A model generated the notes under the pieces. That model saw only the letters and a list, made by a program, of their open reading frames with translations. It made no database searches and was not told the origin of the DNA. A stretch of DNA of 10,212 nt from an uncultured Clostridia bacterium. GTDB taxonomy: Bacteria; Bacillota; Clostridia; Christensenellales; UBA1242. The stretch lies in NCBI GenBank assembly GCA_947589655.1, contig CANQCE010000028.1, forward strand, positions 1-10,212, in the 5' to 3' direction. The position numbers were made by a program, and so were the translations under genes. Below are positions 1-7,137 of this stretch, piece after piece (position 1 is the stretch's first letter; the number at the start of each line of letters is the position of its first letter).

Positions 1-288
1 GATGACGGAGTGGGTGTGACAATTCAAGAAGCTATATCAGACGCAAGGGAAGCATTTGATAAGGCAAAAAAGTTGGGCTACACTCTTGGACTGGTGCAAA
101 TTGGTTGGAGTGCCACAACTTGTGTGGGCAGGGTGGAAAAGCCAAAAGAGCAAGAGCGCCCTCCAAAATCTTCAACTCAACTTTGCTTTTTAGATAGTTA
201 CGGCACAATTGGTGACAAACCAGAAAAGGCAAAAGCATCCAAGGCGCCAAAAGCAAGTTGGAAAGATGCGGATGGCAGAAATCTTTAA
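1..288 (+). CDS. C-terminal part of an unrecognised protein (5' end outside window)
   Basis: The frame is open from base 1 to the TAA at 286-288, giving at least 95 residues. The gene very probably starts upstream, because no ribosome binding site precedes the internal GTG at 10. The visible part begins with a predicted helix (TIQEAISDAREAFDKAKKLG), followed by a short hydrophobic, beta-like stretch (YTLGLVQIGW) and the motif SATTCVGRV. The last 50 residues are rich in Lys, Pro, Ala and Ser (EKPKEQERPPKSST, then EKAKASKAPKASWKDADGRNL without the final residues of a folded domain) and look like a flexible, basic tail. I do not recognise the family and assign no function. The stop codon overlaps the left arm of an intrinsic terminator, which supports this being the true end of the gene and of its transcript. 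Confidence 0.6.
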   Translation, partial: DDGVGVTIQEAISDAREAFDKAKKLGYTLGLVQIGWSATTCVGRVEKPKEQERPPKSSTQLCFLDSYGTIGDKPEKAKASKAPKASWKDADGRNL

Positions 289-314
289 AAATCACTGATA
301 AAGTGATTTTTTTT
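287..314 (+). terminator. Intrinsic terminator of the first gene
   Basis: A 10-bp stem pairs 287-296 (AAAAATCACT) with 302-311 (AGTGATTTTT) around a 5-base loop GATAA. The T run continues to 314. The stem starts inside the stop codon of the upstream gene, so it ends that transcript and separates it from fhs. Confidence 0.8.
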
Positions 315-354
315 AATGGGCAATTTTACTTGATTTTTTTTGTTCGTTTTTTGT

Positions 355-384
355 TTGTTTTTATAACTCTGTTTATGCTAAAAT
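355..384 (+). promoter_or_regulatory. Sigma-A promoter of the fhs-like gene (extended -10)
   Basis: The -10 box TAAAAT lies at 379-384 and is preceded by TG plus one base (376-378), making an extended -10. A weak -35 TTGTTT lies at 355-360 with an 18-base spacer. Transcription would start near 391, leaving a very short leader before the GAGGTGA ribosome binding site at 393-399. Confidence 0.55.
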
Positions 385-402
385 TCTTTTGTGAGGTGAA
401 AT

Positions 403-1962
403 ATGATAGAAGAACTTGGGCAAAAGTGGGGTTTTAAAAATGTTTATGTTCGTGGCAATGGCTTTGCAAAAGTGGATGCAGCAAATGCCGCTAAAAAAGG
501 CAAACTTGTGCTGGTTACAGCCATGACATCCAACAAAAGTGGGGTTGGCAAAAGCACCATTTCAATTGGTCTTGCCGATGCCATGAACAGCCTTGGCGCA
601 AAAACAATGCTTGCCCTTAGAGAGCCATCAATGGGCCCTGTATTTGGGGTTAAAGGTGGCGCAACAGGCGGCGGCAAAAGTGTGATATTGCCAGAAAACG
701 AAATAAACCTGCACTTTACAGGCGATTTTCACGCAATTGCCCAAGCAAACAACTTGCTGGTTTCAATACTTGATAATCATATTTTTCAGGGCAATGAACT
801 TTCGGTCAACACCGACAAAATTTATGTGAAAAGATGTTTGGACTTAAACGACCGCAGTTTAAGAGAAATTTCTTATAAAATTGGCGATAAAAAGGTTGAA
901 AGCGGCTTTGTTATAACTGCGGCAAGCGAGGTTATGGCAATTACAGCGCTTTCAAGAACATTTAAGGAGTTAAAGGAAAATCTTGGCAACATTTTGGTGG
1001 CAGAAAATGTTAAAGGCGAGCCAATTTTTGCACGAGATTTGCATGCGGAAGATGCCATGGCAATTCTGCTAAGGGAAGCGTTTATGCCTAATTTGGTCAG
1101 CACCATGGGCGGAACCCCAGTGCTTGTGCATTTGGGGCCTTTTGCAAACATTGCACATGGTTGCAACAGCGTTGTGGCAACATTAACAGCACTTTCTCAT
1201 GCGGATTTTTGTGTGACTGAGGCAGGCTTTGGCAGCGATTTGGGCGCAGAAAAATTTGTGGATATCAAATGCCGAGTTTTGGGCAGAAAGCCAGATGCTG
1301 CCGTGCTTGTTGTTACGCTTAAAGTTGTGAAAGAGCAGGGCGAGGGCGACATTTTAAAGGGTTTTGAAAATGTTAAAAAGCACATTAAAAATTGCCGTGA
1401 GGTGTTTGGCTTAAAAACCGTTGTGGCACTTAACAAACACAGTGACGACAAAAAGGAAGAAATTAACCTTTTAAAAACGCTCTGTGAAAAAGAGGGCATT
1501 AAAGCAGTGATTTGCACCGCATTCACAGACGGCGGTGCTGGCTGCACGGCTTTGGCGGAAGAAGTGATAAAATTGGCGGCAGAAAAAAAGAAAAACGAAG
1601 AATTTGTGTATGAACTTTCTGACACTTTGGAGAAAAAAATAGAGAAAATTGCCACAAGGGTTTATGGCGCTAAAAAAGTGGAATATTCTTCTGTTGCAAA
1701 GCAGAAATTGGCAGTTGCTGAAAAATTCCCAAATTTTTATGTTTGCATTGCAAAAACCCAGTTCTCGTTTTCTGACGATAAGAACTTGTTAGGGGCCCCA
1801 AGCAATTTTGTCTTCCATATTTCAGACATAGAAATAAGAAGTGGGGCAAAGATGATTGTGCCAATTGCAGGCAAGCAACTGTTAATGCCTGGGCTGGCAA
1901 AAAGAAGCAATTATCTTAACATGAGCATAAACGACAAAGGGCAAGTTTCCGGAATTATGTAA
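403..1962 (+). CDS. fhs: Divergent formate-tetrahydrofolate ligase
   Basis: Family members join formate to tetrahydrofolate with ATP, making 10-formyl-THF in the cytosol. The ATG at 403 has a near-perfect GAGGTGA site six bases away. The protein has 519 residues against about 556 for the family, with a shorter N-terminus. Clear family blocks are LREPSMGPVFGVKGG (72-86), INLHFTGDFHAI (101-112), LLxxxLDNHIFQGNEL, TEAGFGSDLGAEKF and AKTQFSFSDD near the end. Key positions differ. The P-loop reads SGVGKST (46-52) instead of AGEGKTT. The first signature ends GGGK (K92) instead of GGGY. The second signature reads VVTLKVVKEQGE (303-314) instead of V-A/S-T-x-RALKxHGG. The usual VWAxGG block is AFTDGG, with F374 in place of Trp. 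Homology is certain; activity on formate is not. No other Wood-Ljungdahl or folate gene lies in the window. The 3' end overlaps the opposing glycosyltransferase gene by 8 bp. Confidence 0.88.
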   Translation: MIEELGQKWGFKNVYVRGNGFAKVDAANAAKKGKLVLVTAMTSNKSGVGKSTISIGLADAMNSLGAKTMLALREPSMGPVFGVKGGATGGGKSVILPENEINLHFTGDFHAIAQANNLLVSILDNHIFQGNELSVNTDKIYVKRCLDLNDRSLREISYKIGDKKVESGFVITAASEVMAITALSRTFKELKENLGNILVAENVKGEPIFARDLHAEDAMAILLREAFMPNLVSTMGGTPVLVHLGPFANIAHGCNSVVATLTALSHADFCVTEAGFGSDLGAEKFVDIKCRVLGRKPDAAVLVVTLKVVKEQGEGDILKGFENVKKHIKNCREVFGLKTVVALNKHSDDKKEEINLLKTLCEKEGIKAVICTAFTDGGAGCTALAEEVIKLAAEKKKNEEFVYELSDTLEKKIEKIATRVYGAKKVEYSSVAKQKLAVAEKFPNFYVCIAKTQFSFSDDKNLLGAPSNFVFHISDIEIRSGAKMIVPIAGKQLLMPGLAKRSNYLNMSINDKGQVSGIM

Positions 1963-2995
1963 TGTTTTCAGAGAAAAACTGTTCATTAAATTGCACGCAC
2001 GCATTTTGTGGTGCAATTTTTTTTGCCATCAAGTGATATTTTTTTGCCTCACTGAAATTTGTGAAAAATAGCAATCTGGAAAGTTCTATGCAAGGGATTA
2101 ATTCATGATAATCAGGCACAACAAACCCCAATTTTTGCTCTGGGGCGCACAGGGCGGCTTTAAACCAGAAAATTGCACTCTCAGGCAGGTGTGAGGCGTC
2201 ATATATATATGCAATTCGGCAGCAAAGTTCTGCTGTTGGGGTGCAAATGCGCATTGCGTTAAAAAGCGTCTGCAAAGCATCTGCCATAAAACCACACTTA
2301 ATTTGTGCTTCGCTTAACATTATGCTTGCCCCAAGAACATCAGGCGCATAGGCGTTTTTCATTTTGATAAACTTTTTAAATTCGGTTATTGCCTTTTTAA
2401 GTTTGTTGTTGTAAAAAAGTTCCCTTGCGTAATAATACTGCTCGCGTGCAGAAAATTTTGCACCGTTTTTTAACGCTTTTTGATAAAGTTTTAGGTTGCG
2501 GGCAGTGTCATATTCATGCTCTTTGTGGTGCTCTATTTCAATATCCGTGTTTACAATTTTTCCGCTTGGAACAATCACTTCGTGCACAAACCCTTGCCAC
2601 TTAAAGTTTTTGCTTCGTTTAAGCAATCTTTCGCGCTGATAACGCATTGAAGCATATTTGTATATGCACATAAAAACATCTGCATTTATATCACTTCTTT
2701 TTAATTCGTTTAGTTTTTTTATATTTTCTTCTGTTATAAAATCGTCTGCATCCAGCCACATCAAAAAGTCACATGTGCCTTTTGAAAAAGCATAGTTCCT
2801 TGCCGCCGAAAAATTGTCGCACCAGGCAAAATCATACACCTTATCCGTGAAGGAAAGTGCAATTTGTTTGCTTTTATCGCCAGAACCTGTATCCACCACA
2901 ACAATTTCATCTGCAAACTTCTTAGCACACTGCAAAATTCTGCCAAGGGTGAGTTCCTCGTTTTTAACTATCATACAAACACTTATTGTGAACAT
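1955..2995 (-). CDS. Family 2 glycosyltransferase with helical-repeat C-terminus
   Basis: This 346-residue protein starts with a GT-A nucleotide-sugar fold: ISVCMIVKNEE (4-14), VVVDTGSGD (32-40), DNFSAARNYAF (60-70), and the metal/nucleotide motif WLDADD (80-85). WQGFVHE at 133-139 fits the acceptor-side His-Glu of SunS/WaaE-like GT2 enzymes. From about residue 180 the sequence becomes helical and TPR-like (YYYARELFYNNKLKKAITEFKKF, and later EAKKYHLMAKKIAP), a layout seen in peptide or protein glycosyltransferases of Bacillota. No membrane segment is visible, so it is probably cytosolic. Donor and acceptor are unknown. No clear ribosome binding site precedes the ATG at 2995, but the GT fold begins right there, so the start is well placed. 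It stands alone, convergent with fhs and divergent from degV. Confidence 0.88.
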   Translation of the reverse strand: MFTISVCMIVKNEELTLGRILQCAKKFADEIVVVDTGSGDKSKQIALSFTDKVYDFAWCDNFSAARNYAFSKGTCDFLMWLDADDFITEENIKKLNELKRSDINADVFMCIYKYASMRYQRERLLKRSKNFKWQGFVHEVIVPSGKIVNTDIEIEHHKEHEYDTARNLKLYQKALKNGAKFSAREQYYYARELFYNNKLKKAITEFKKFIKMKNAYAPDVLGASIMLSEAQIKCGFMADALQTLFNAMRICTPTAELCCRIAYIYDASHLPESAIFWFKAALCAPEQKLGFVVPDYHELIPCIELSRLLFFTNFSEAKKYHLMAKKIAPQNACVQFNEQFFSENIT

Positions 2996-3042
2996 ATATG
3001 TATGTATTCAATTAAAAAAAATTGTGTTACGAGCAATTTTGT

Positions 3043-3072
3043 TTGGTGATTAAAGCCTGCTTATGTTATAAT
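3043..3072 (+). promoter_or_regulatory. Promoter of degV (extended -10)
   Basis: TATAAT at 3067-3072 is preceded by TG plus one base (3064-3066). A weak -35 TTGGTG lies at 3043-3048 with an 18-base spacer. The start would fall near 3079, giving a leader of about 28 bases. Confidence 0.65.
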
Positions 3073-3106
3073 TCATTTGTAATTACAAAACTTGGGAGTG
3101 GAACAT

Positions 3107-3976
3107 ATGAAGAAAATTGCAGTTGTCACAGATACAAATAGCGGAATTTCACAAGAAGAAGCCGACAGAATTGGTTGCGTTTTAATCCCTATGCCTTTTA
3201 TTATTGACGGCGAGGAATATTTTGAAGGCGTTAACCTGACACAAGAAAAATTTTACGAAATTCAGGCAAGCGGAAGGAGAATTACCACTTCTCAGCCAAA
3301 CATAAACAACATTGTGGAACTTTGGAAGGAACTCTTAAAAAAATATGACGAGATTGTGCATATACCTATGTCCAGTGGGCTTTCACAAAGTTGCGAAACA
3401 GCCACAAGTTTTGCCAAGGAATTTAATGGAAAAGTTCAAGTTGTGAACAATAGGCGCGTTTCCATTTCTATGCGTTCCTCTGTTGTTGATGCTTTGAACA
3501 TGGCAAAAGAAGGCAAGGATGCAAAGGAGATAAAGCAATATTTGGAAGAAACGGCAGCCGATTCTTCAATTTATCTTCTTGTGGACACACTTAAATATCT
3601 TAAACAAGGCGGAAGGGTAACACCAGCCGCTGCTGCCATAGGCACACTGCTTGGCATTAAGCCAGTGCTGCAAATTCAAGGGGGCAAACTCGACAAACTT
3701 GCAAAAGTTCGCAATGTCAAAAGTGCCAAAGAGACCATGATTAACGCTCTAAAAAACGATTTGGAAGGCAGATTTGCTCATCTTGTGCAAAATGACGCAA
3801 TGCGCATTTCTGTTGCACATACTTGCAACGAAAACGCAGCCAAAGAGTTTGCCGAAGAATTAAAAAGGGAATTTCCTAAAATTCAGTTCGATTTTTGTGA
3901 TGCGCTGGCGCTTTCAATTGCCACTCATACAGGGCCAAATGTTTTGGCTTGCGGATGCTATAGAATTTATAAATAA
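3107..3976 (+). CDS. DegV family (FakB-type) fatty-acid-binding protein
   Basis: DegV/FakB proteins bind a fatty acid and present it to the kinase FakA, giving acyl phosphate for phospholipid synthesis. The ATG at 3107 follows GGGAG by eight bases; an upstream in-frame TTG at 3092 overlaps the ribosome binding site and is rejected. The 289-residue length is normal for the family. Visible motifs are VVTDTNSGI (6-14), TTSQP (60-64, lipid head-group contact region), IPMSSGLSQS (87-96), DTLKYLKQGGRV, IKPVLQ, and THTGPN near the C-terminus. The N-terminal block has TN where the family usually has Ser-Thr/Ser-Ala. No fakA (DhaK-like kinase) lies in the window, so the partner must be elsewhere. The gene is monocistronic, with its own promoter and terminator. 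Which fatty acid it binds cannot be told from sequence. Confidence 0.93.
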   Translation: MKKIAVVTDTNSGISQEEADRIGCVLIPMPFIIDGEEYFEGVNLTQEKFYEIQASGRRITTSQPNINNIVELWKELLKKYDEIVHIPMSSGLSQSCETATSFAKEFNGKVQVVNNRRVSISMRSSVVDALNMAKEGKDAKEIKQYLEETAADSSIYLLVDTLKYLKQGGRVTPAAAAIGTLLGIKPVLQIQGGKLDKLAKVRNVKSAKETMINALKNDLEGRFAHLVQNDAMRISVAHTCNENAAKEFAEELKREFPKIQFDFCDALALSIATHTGPNVLACGCYRIYK

Positions 3977-3991
3977 AATTTGCAAAACATT

Positions 3992-4017
3992 AAAAGGAGA
4001 GAAATCTTCTTTTTTTT
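3992..4017 (+). terminator. Intrinsic terminator after degV
   Basis: AAAAGGAGA (3992-4000) pairs with TCTTCTTTT (4005-4013) around a GAAA tetraloop, with one G-U pair. The T run extends to 4017. It lies 16 bases after the degV stop and ahead of the next promoter. Confidence 0.7.
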
Positions 4018-4020
4018 GTT

Positions 4021-4048
4021 TTGAAAAATTGTTGATTTGTTGTAAAAT
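4021..4048 (+). promoter_or_regulatory. Promoter of the HIT-RNase HI gene
   Basis: TTGAAA (4021-4026) and TAAAAT (4043-4048) each match five of six consensus bases and are 16 bases apart. They sit just after the degV terminator, so the fusion gene is probably transcribed on its own. Confidence 0.6.
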
Positions 4049-4070
4049 AAAAGTGCTTTTAGGAGGCATT

Positions 4071-4991
4071 ATGAAAGATTGTATTTTCTGTAAAATAGTA
4101 AACGGTGAAATTCCGTGCTATAAAATATATGAGGACGACTTTGTTTTGGGCTTTTTGGACATTGCTAACGATGCTTATGGGCATACACTGATAATTCCAA
4201 AAAAGCATTACGACACCATGATGACTTGTGATAACACCACTCTCTCACGCGTTATGGAAGCGGTTAAGAAAATTGGAAATCATTATGTTGAAGACTGTGG
4301 CTTTGACGGCTGGAATATTTTAAACAACACAGGTGAGGATGCGGGGCAATCTGTTATGCATATGCACATTCATCTTGTCCCAAGAAAGAAAGATGACAAA
4401 ACAATTATTTCCAGTTGCATGTGTGGAAAGTTTGTTTGCAATAGTCTGTTGAAGGAAATTACAATTTCGCCTTTTGAAAATAAGCCAGATTTGGCGCAGG
4501 TTTGCAATGTGCTTAAAATGGAAGAAAAACCAAAAGCCGTTTTGGATGACGGCAAGTGCCATGTGCTTTACACGGATGGCGCTTGCTCTGGCAATCCCGG
4601 TGCTGGGGGATGGGCGGCTATTCTTTCTTTTAAAGGCAAAGAGCAGGTTCTCTCTGGCGGCGAAAAAGAGACCACAAACAATCGCATGGAACTTATGGCG
4701 GTGATTAAAGGCCTTGAAAATGTGGAAAGTGGGCAAAGCGTTGAGGTTCACAGCGACAGCGCATATGTTGTAAATGCATTTTTGCAGAATTGGTTAGAAA
4801 ATTGGCAGAGAAACAACTGGCGAACATCAGGCAAGGGCGAAGTTTTAAACAAAGACCTTTGGCAGAAATTGCTTTTGGAAACAAAAAGGCTAAATGTGCA
4901 CTTTAACAAGGTAAAGGGGCATAGCGACAACGACTTTAACAATCGCTGTGATGCTTTGGCGCGTGAAGAAATTCAAAAATTTAACGATTAA
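4071..4991 (+). CDS. rnhA: HIT domain-RNase HI fusion protein
   Basis: The ATG at 4071 follows AGGAGG (4061-4066) by four bases and opens one uninterrupted 306-residue frame. Residues 1-150 are a complete Hint-like HIT domain: CIFCKIVNGEIPC (4-16), GHTLIIPKKH (37-46), and QSVMHMHIHLVPR (93-105) carrying the histidine triad H97-H99-H101. The helix DLAQVCNVLK (140-149) matches the usual C-terminal helix of long HIT proteins. After a short linker, residues 163-306 are a complete RNase HI with all four catalytic acids: D169 (YTDGACSGNPG), E207 (NNRMEL), D229 (HSDSAYV) and D294 (NRCDALA). H284 in KGHS and the basic, Trp-rich handle region (NWLENWQRNNWRTSG) are also present. HIT enzymes cleave nucleoside-monophosphate bonds, such as AMP-lysine; RNase HI cuts RNA in RNA:DNA hybrids. 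Both halves look active. The downstream ylbJ gene converges after a 12-bp gap. Confidence 0.93.
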   Translation: MKDCIFCKIVNGEIPCYKIYEDDFVLGFLDIANDAYGHTLIIPKKHYDTMMTCDNTTLSRVMEAVKKIGNHYVEDCGFDGWNILNNTGEDAGQSVMHMHIHLVPRKKDDKTIISSCMCGKFVCNSLLKEITISPFENKPDLAQVCNVLKMEEKPKAVLDDGKCHVLYTDGACSGNPGAGGWAAILSFKGKEQVLSGGEKETTNNRMELMAVIKGLENVESGQSVEVHSDSAYVVNAFLQNWLENWQRNNWRTSGKGEVLNKDLWQKLLLETKRLNVHFNKVKGHSDNDFNNRCDALAREEIQKFND

Positions 4992-5003
4992 TTTGATTAA
5001 GAT

Positions 5004-5948
5004 TTATAAAATTAACAAAATTAAAATTGTTATTGCAGCAGAGAAAACGCCATGTAAAAATTTTTGAAAAACAAACAGTTTTACAGGCATCTTCAGTGAC
5101 GAAAGCATGGTTATTGATTGCAAAATGGTGGAAACTCCGCCAAAACTTATAACAAAACTGCTCATAACAATGGCAAGTGGAAGGTTGGATAGTTTTGAAA
5201 TGTCCAAACAACCCTTTGTTATTTCCAAGCACCCTTCTAACATGGCGGCGAGCGGCTTTGGTAGAAAGGAAAGAAGCGGTGCAAAACATTCTATTACAAT
5301 AAAAAATATGGCAATTATGCAGCCTACCGAAAGTATTGCAAGCGTGGCACTTGTAACAATTTCTGCCAAATTAAAAGGCTGTTTTTCTTTTATTTCGCCT
5401 TTTTCAATTTGCTCGGATTTTATTTTTAACGACCTAAAACACAAGCCGTTTAATATTGCACCTAAAAGGTGGCTTACAAAAAGAATGTAGCCTATTTTTG
5501 TATTTGCAAACATGCCAACGCCAACCGCACCAATAATAAACATTGGGCCAGACGTGGAACAAAACGAAGTCATTTTAAATGCTTCCTCTTTGCTTATCAC
5601 GCCTTGGGCGTATAGGTCGGCAACCATTTTTGTGCCAACTGGATAGCCAGAAAGCACCGCCATGGCAAAAGTGTATATGGAAATTGGTGGGGTTTTGAAA
5701 AGTTTGCTTGTTACAGGGCTAAACGGGCGAGTGAGCATTGGCATAACATCCAGTGCAGATAAAATTTTTGTGAAAAACATAAATGGAAGCACGCTTGGCA
5801 GCACATTAAAAGCCCATGCAGAGATGCCGTTTAAAGAGCATTGCATAAACTTTGCAGGGTTACATAGCATGCATACAAGGAAAAACAATATCACAAGCGT
5901 GAAAAACAGTTGCGTTGGCTTAATGCGGAAACTTGTTTTAATTTTCAA
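5004..5948 (-). CDS. ylbJ: YlbJ-like multi-pass membrane protein (gate domain)
   Basis: This 314-residue, strongly hydrophobic protein has about eight predicted membrane segments, roughly at 13-29, 43-66, 90-110, 128-150, 155-172, 200-230, 262-285 and 293-314. The block VLSGYPVGTKMVADLY (98-113), then ISKEEAFKMTSFCSTSGPMF and IIGAVGVGMF, is characteristic of YlbJ, a nucleoside-transporter gate-like protein needed for sporulation in Bacillus and common in Clostridia. Its transported substrate is not established. Translation starts at a TTG (5948), five bases after AAGGAG; no nearby ATG fits better. In Bacillus the gene lies in the same broad neighbourhood as the rpmF region, which supports orthology. 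A YlbJ homolog alone does not prove sporulation. It diverges from pta and converges on the HIT-RNase HI gene without a visible terminator. Confidence 0.87.
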   Translation of the reverse strand: MKIKTSFRIKPTQLFFTLVILFFLVCMLCNPAKFMQCSLNGISAWAFNVLPSVLPFMFFTKILSALDVMPMLTRPFSPVTSKLFKTPPISIYTFAMAVLSGYPVGTKMVADLYAQGVISKEEAFKMTSFCSTSGPMFIIGAVGVGMFANTKIGYILFVSHLLGAILNGLCFRSLKIKSEQIEKGEIKEKQPFNLAEIVTSATLAILSVGCIIAIFFIVIECFAPLLSFLPKPLAAMLEGCLEITKGCLDISKLSNLPLAIVMSSFVISFGGVSTILQSITMLSSLKMPVKLFVFQKFLHGVFSAAITILILLIL

Positions 5949-5966
5949 AAAAACTCCTTGTTTTGT

Positions 5967-5995
5967 TTGACTTTTTTTCGCAATTTTTCTAAAAT
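5967..5995 (+). promoter_or_regulatory. Promoter of pta (and probably ackA)
   Basis: TTGACT (5967-5972) and TAAAAT (5990-5995), each five of six consensus bases, are separated by the optimal 17 bases. Transcription would start near 6002, giving a leader of about 65 bases. It overlaps the upstream region of the divergent ylbJ gene, whose own promoter I could not place. Confidence 0.75.
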
Positions 5996-6067
5996 GAAAT
6001 TATTACAACAATGAAGTGGCTTTGTCCATATAATATATTTGATTTGAAATTGAAAAAGAAGGGGAAA

Positions 6068-7060
6068 ATGTTAAAAGAAAAAGATATTTTAAAGGCGGCT
6101 AAAAAAAAGCAGAAAACCATAGTCTTCCCTGAGGTAAGTTTTTCTGATAGAACTTTTGAAGCAGTTAAAATTTTGCAGAAAAAGGGGATTGTTAAAGTTT
6201 TGCTTGTAGGGGATGCCAGCGCCATGCAACTGCGCGACAAAGCCTTTGAAAAATTTGAAATTTTAAGCCCTGTTACATTTGCAGATAGGGAAAAACTTGT
6301 TAAAACTCTTTACGAAAAACGCAAAGAAAAAGGCATGACACTTGCCCAGGCAGATGAACTGGAAAAAGACCCATATTATTTTGCCACGCTTCTTGTGGAG
6401 TGCGGTTATGCAGACGGAATGGTTGCAGGTGCAGAGTGCACCACAGCCACAACAATAAGGCCGGCATTGCAAATTATTAAGGGCAAAAGTAAAAAAGAGC
6501 CTGTTTCATCCTTTTTTCTTATGCTTGGGCAGAACGAATTTTTAAATGGAAAGCCGCTTATACTGGCAGATTGTGGGCTTAACGAGGACCCAGATGTTGA
6601 CCTGCTTGTCACCATTGCCAGCCAAAGCGTGAACAGCGCTAAAATGTTTGGGATCGAACCGAAAGTGGCGTTTTTGTCTTATTCAACCAAGGGCAGTGCA
6701 AAGGGCGAAAATGTTGACAAAATGCGCATGGCAGCGGAAAAATTTGCTAAGAAAGCAAAAGATGTGCCAAGTGATGGCGAGCTTCAATTTGATGCGGCAA
6801 TGATTCCAACAGTGGCAAGCCACAAAGCGCCAGACAGCGTGCTTAAAGGCGATGCAAATTTGCTGATTTTCCCAAATATCGAAGCGGGGAACATTTGCTA
6901 CAAAGCCATGCAATACACTGGCGGCTTAACAGCGGTGGGGCCAATCTTGCAGGGCTTGAAAAAGCCAGTAAACGACCTCTCACGTGGGTGTAGCGTTACA
7001 GACATTGTGCTTGTGGCAGCCGTAACGGCACTGCAAGCGGAAACAAAAACATCCAATTAA
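6068..7060 (+). CDS. pta: Phosphate acetyltransferase (short form)
   Basis: The enzyme exchanges acetyl-CoA plus phosphate with acetyl phosphate plus CoA in the cytosol, the first step of acetate fermentation. The start chosen is the ATG at 6068, behind AAGGGG (6059-6064) and opening with MLKEKDILKAAKKKQKTIVF. An in-frame ATG at 6011 would add 19 residues and lacks a binding site. The 330-residue length fits the single-domain class without the N-terminal regulatory domains. Diagnostic blocks are VFPEVSFSDRT, DGMVAGAECTTATTIRPALQ, LSYSTKGSAKGENVDKMR, DGELQFDAAMIP, NLLIFPNIEAGNICYKAMQYTGG in two parts, and GPILQGLKKPVNDLSRGCS. A run of eight A bases near 6100 falls in Lys codons and leaves the frame intact. 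ackA follows after 77 bases with no terminator or clear promoter between, so the two are likely co-transcribed. Confidence 0.96.
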   Translation: MLKEKDILKAAKKKQKTIVFPEVSFSDRTFEAVKILQKKGIVKVLLVGDASAMQLRDKAFEKFEILSPVTFADREKLVKTLYEKRKEKGMTLAQADELEKDPYYFATLLVECGYADGMVAGAECTTATTIRPALQIIKGKSKKEPVSSFFLMLGQNEFLNGKPLILADCGLNEDPDVDLLVTIASQSVNSAKMFGIEPKVAFLSYSTKGSAKGENVDKMRMAAEKFAKKAKDVPSDGELQFDAAMIPTVASHKAPDSVLKGDANLLIFPNIEAGNICYKAMQYTGGLTAVGPILQGLKKPVNDLSRGCSVTDIVLVAAVTALQAETKTSN

Positions 7061-7137
7061 AAAATTGTTAATCACGATAAGGCGCGCAGCAATAAAAAAC
7101 ACAAAAAAGAAAAAATTAATATAAAAAGGAGAAAAAT

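Noticed and set aside
1197..1655. 152-residue minus-strand reading frame inside fhs
   Set aside because: Ser/Phe/Lys-biased composition typical of the reverse of a real gene; the sense strand is a conserved enzyme.
2201..2210. AT dinucleotide run in the glycosyltransferase as a phase-variation switch
   Set aside because: Only five repeats, encoding Tyr-Ile-Tyr within the helical tail; too short to claim.
2992..3001. Palindrome ACATATATGT at the glycosyltransferase start codon
   Set aside because: Ten bases of mostly A/T containing the ATG itself; expected by chance in this composition.
3897..4070. In-frame N-terminal extension of the HIT-RNase HI gene overlapping degV
   Set aside because: The extension crosses the degV terminator and the promoter, has no ribosome binding site at its start, and AGGAGG at 4061 marks the ATG at 4071, exactly where HIT proteins begin.
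6011..6067. Upstream ATG for pta adding 19 residues
   Set aside because: It lies within about ten bases of the expected transcription start, lacks a ribosome binding site, and the added residues do not resemble Pta.
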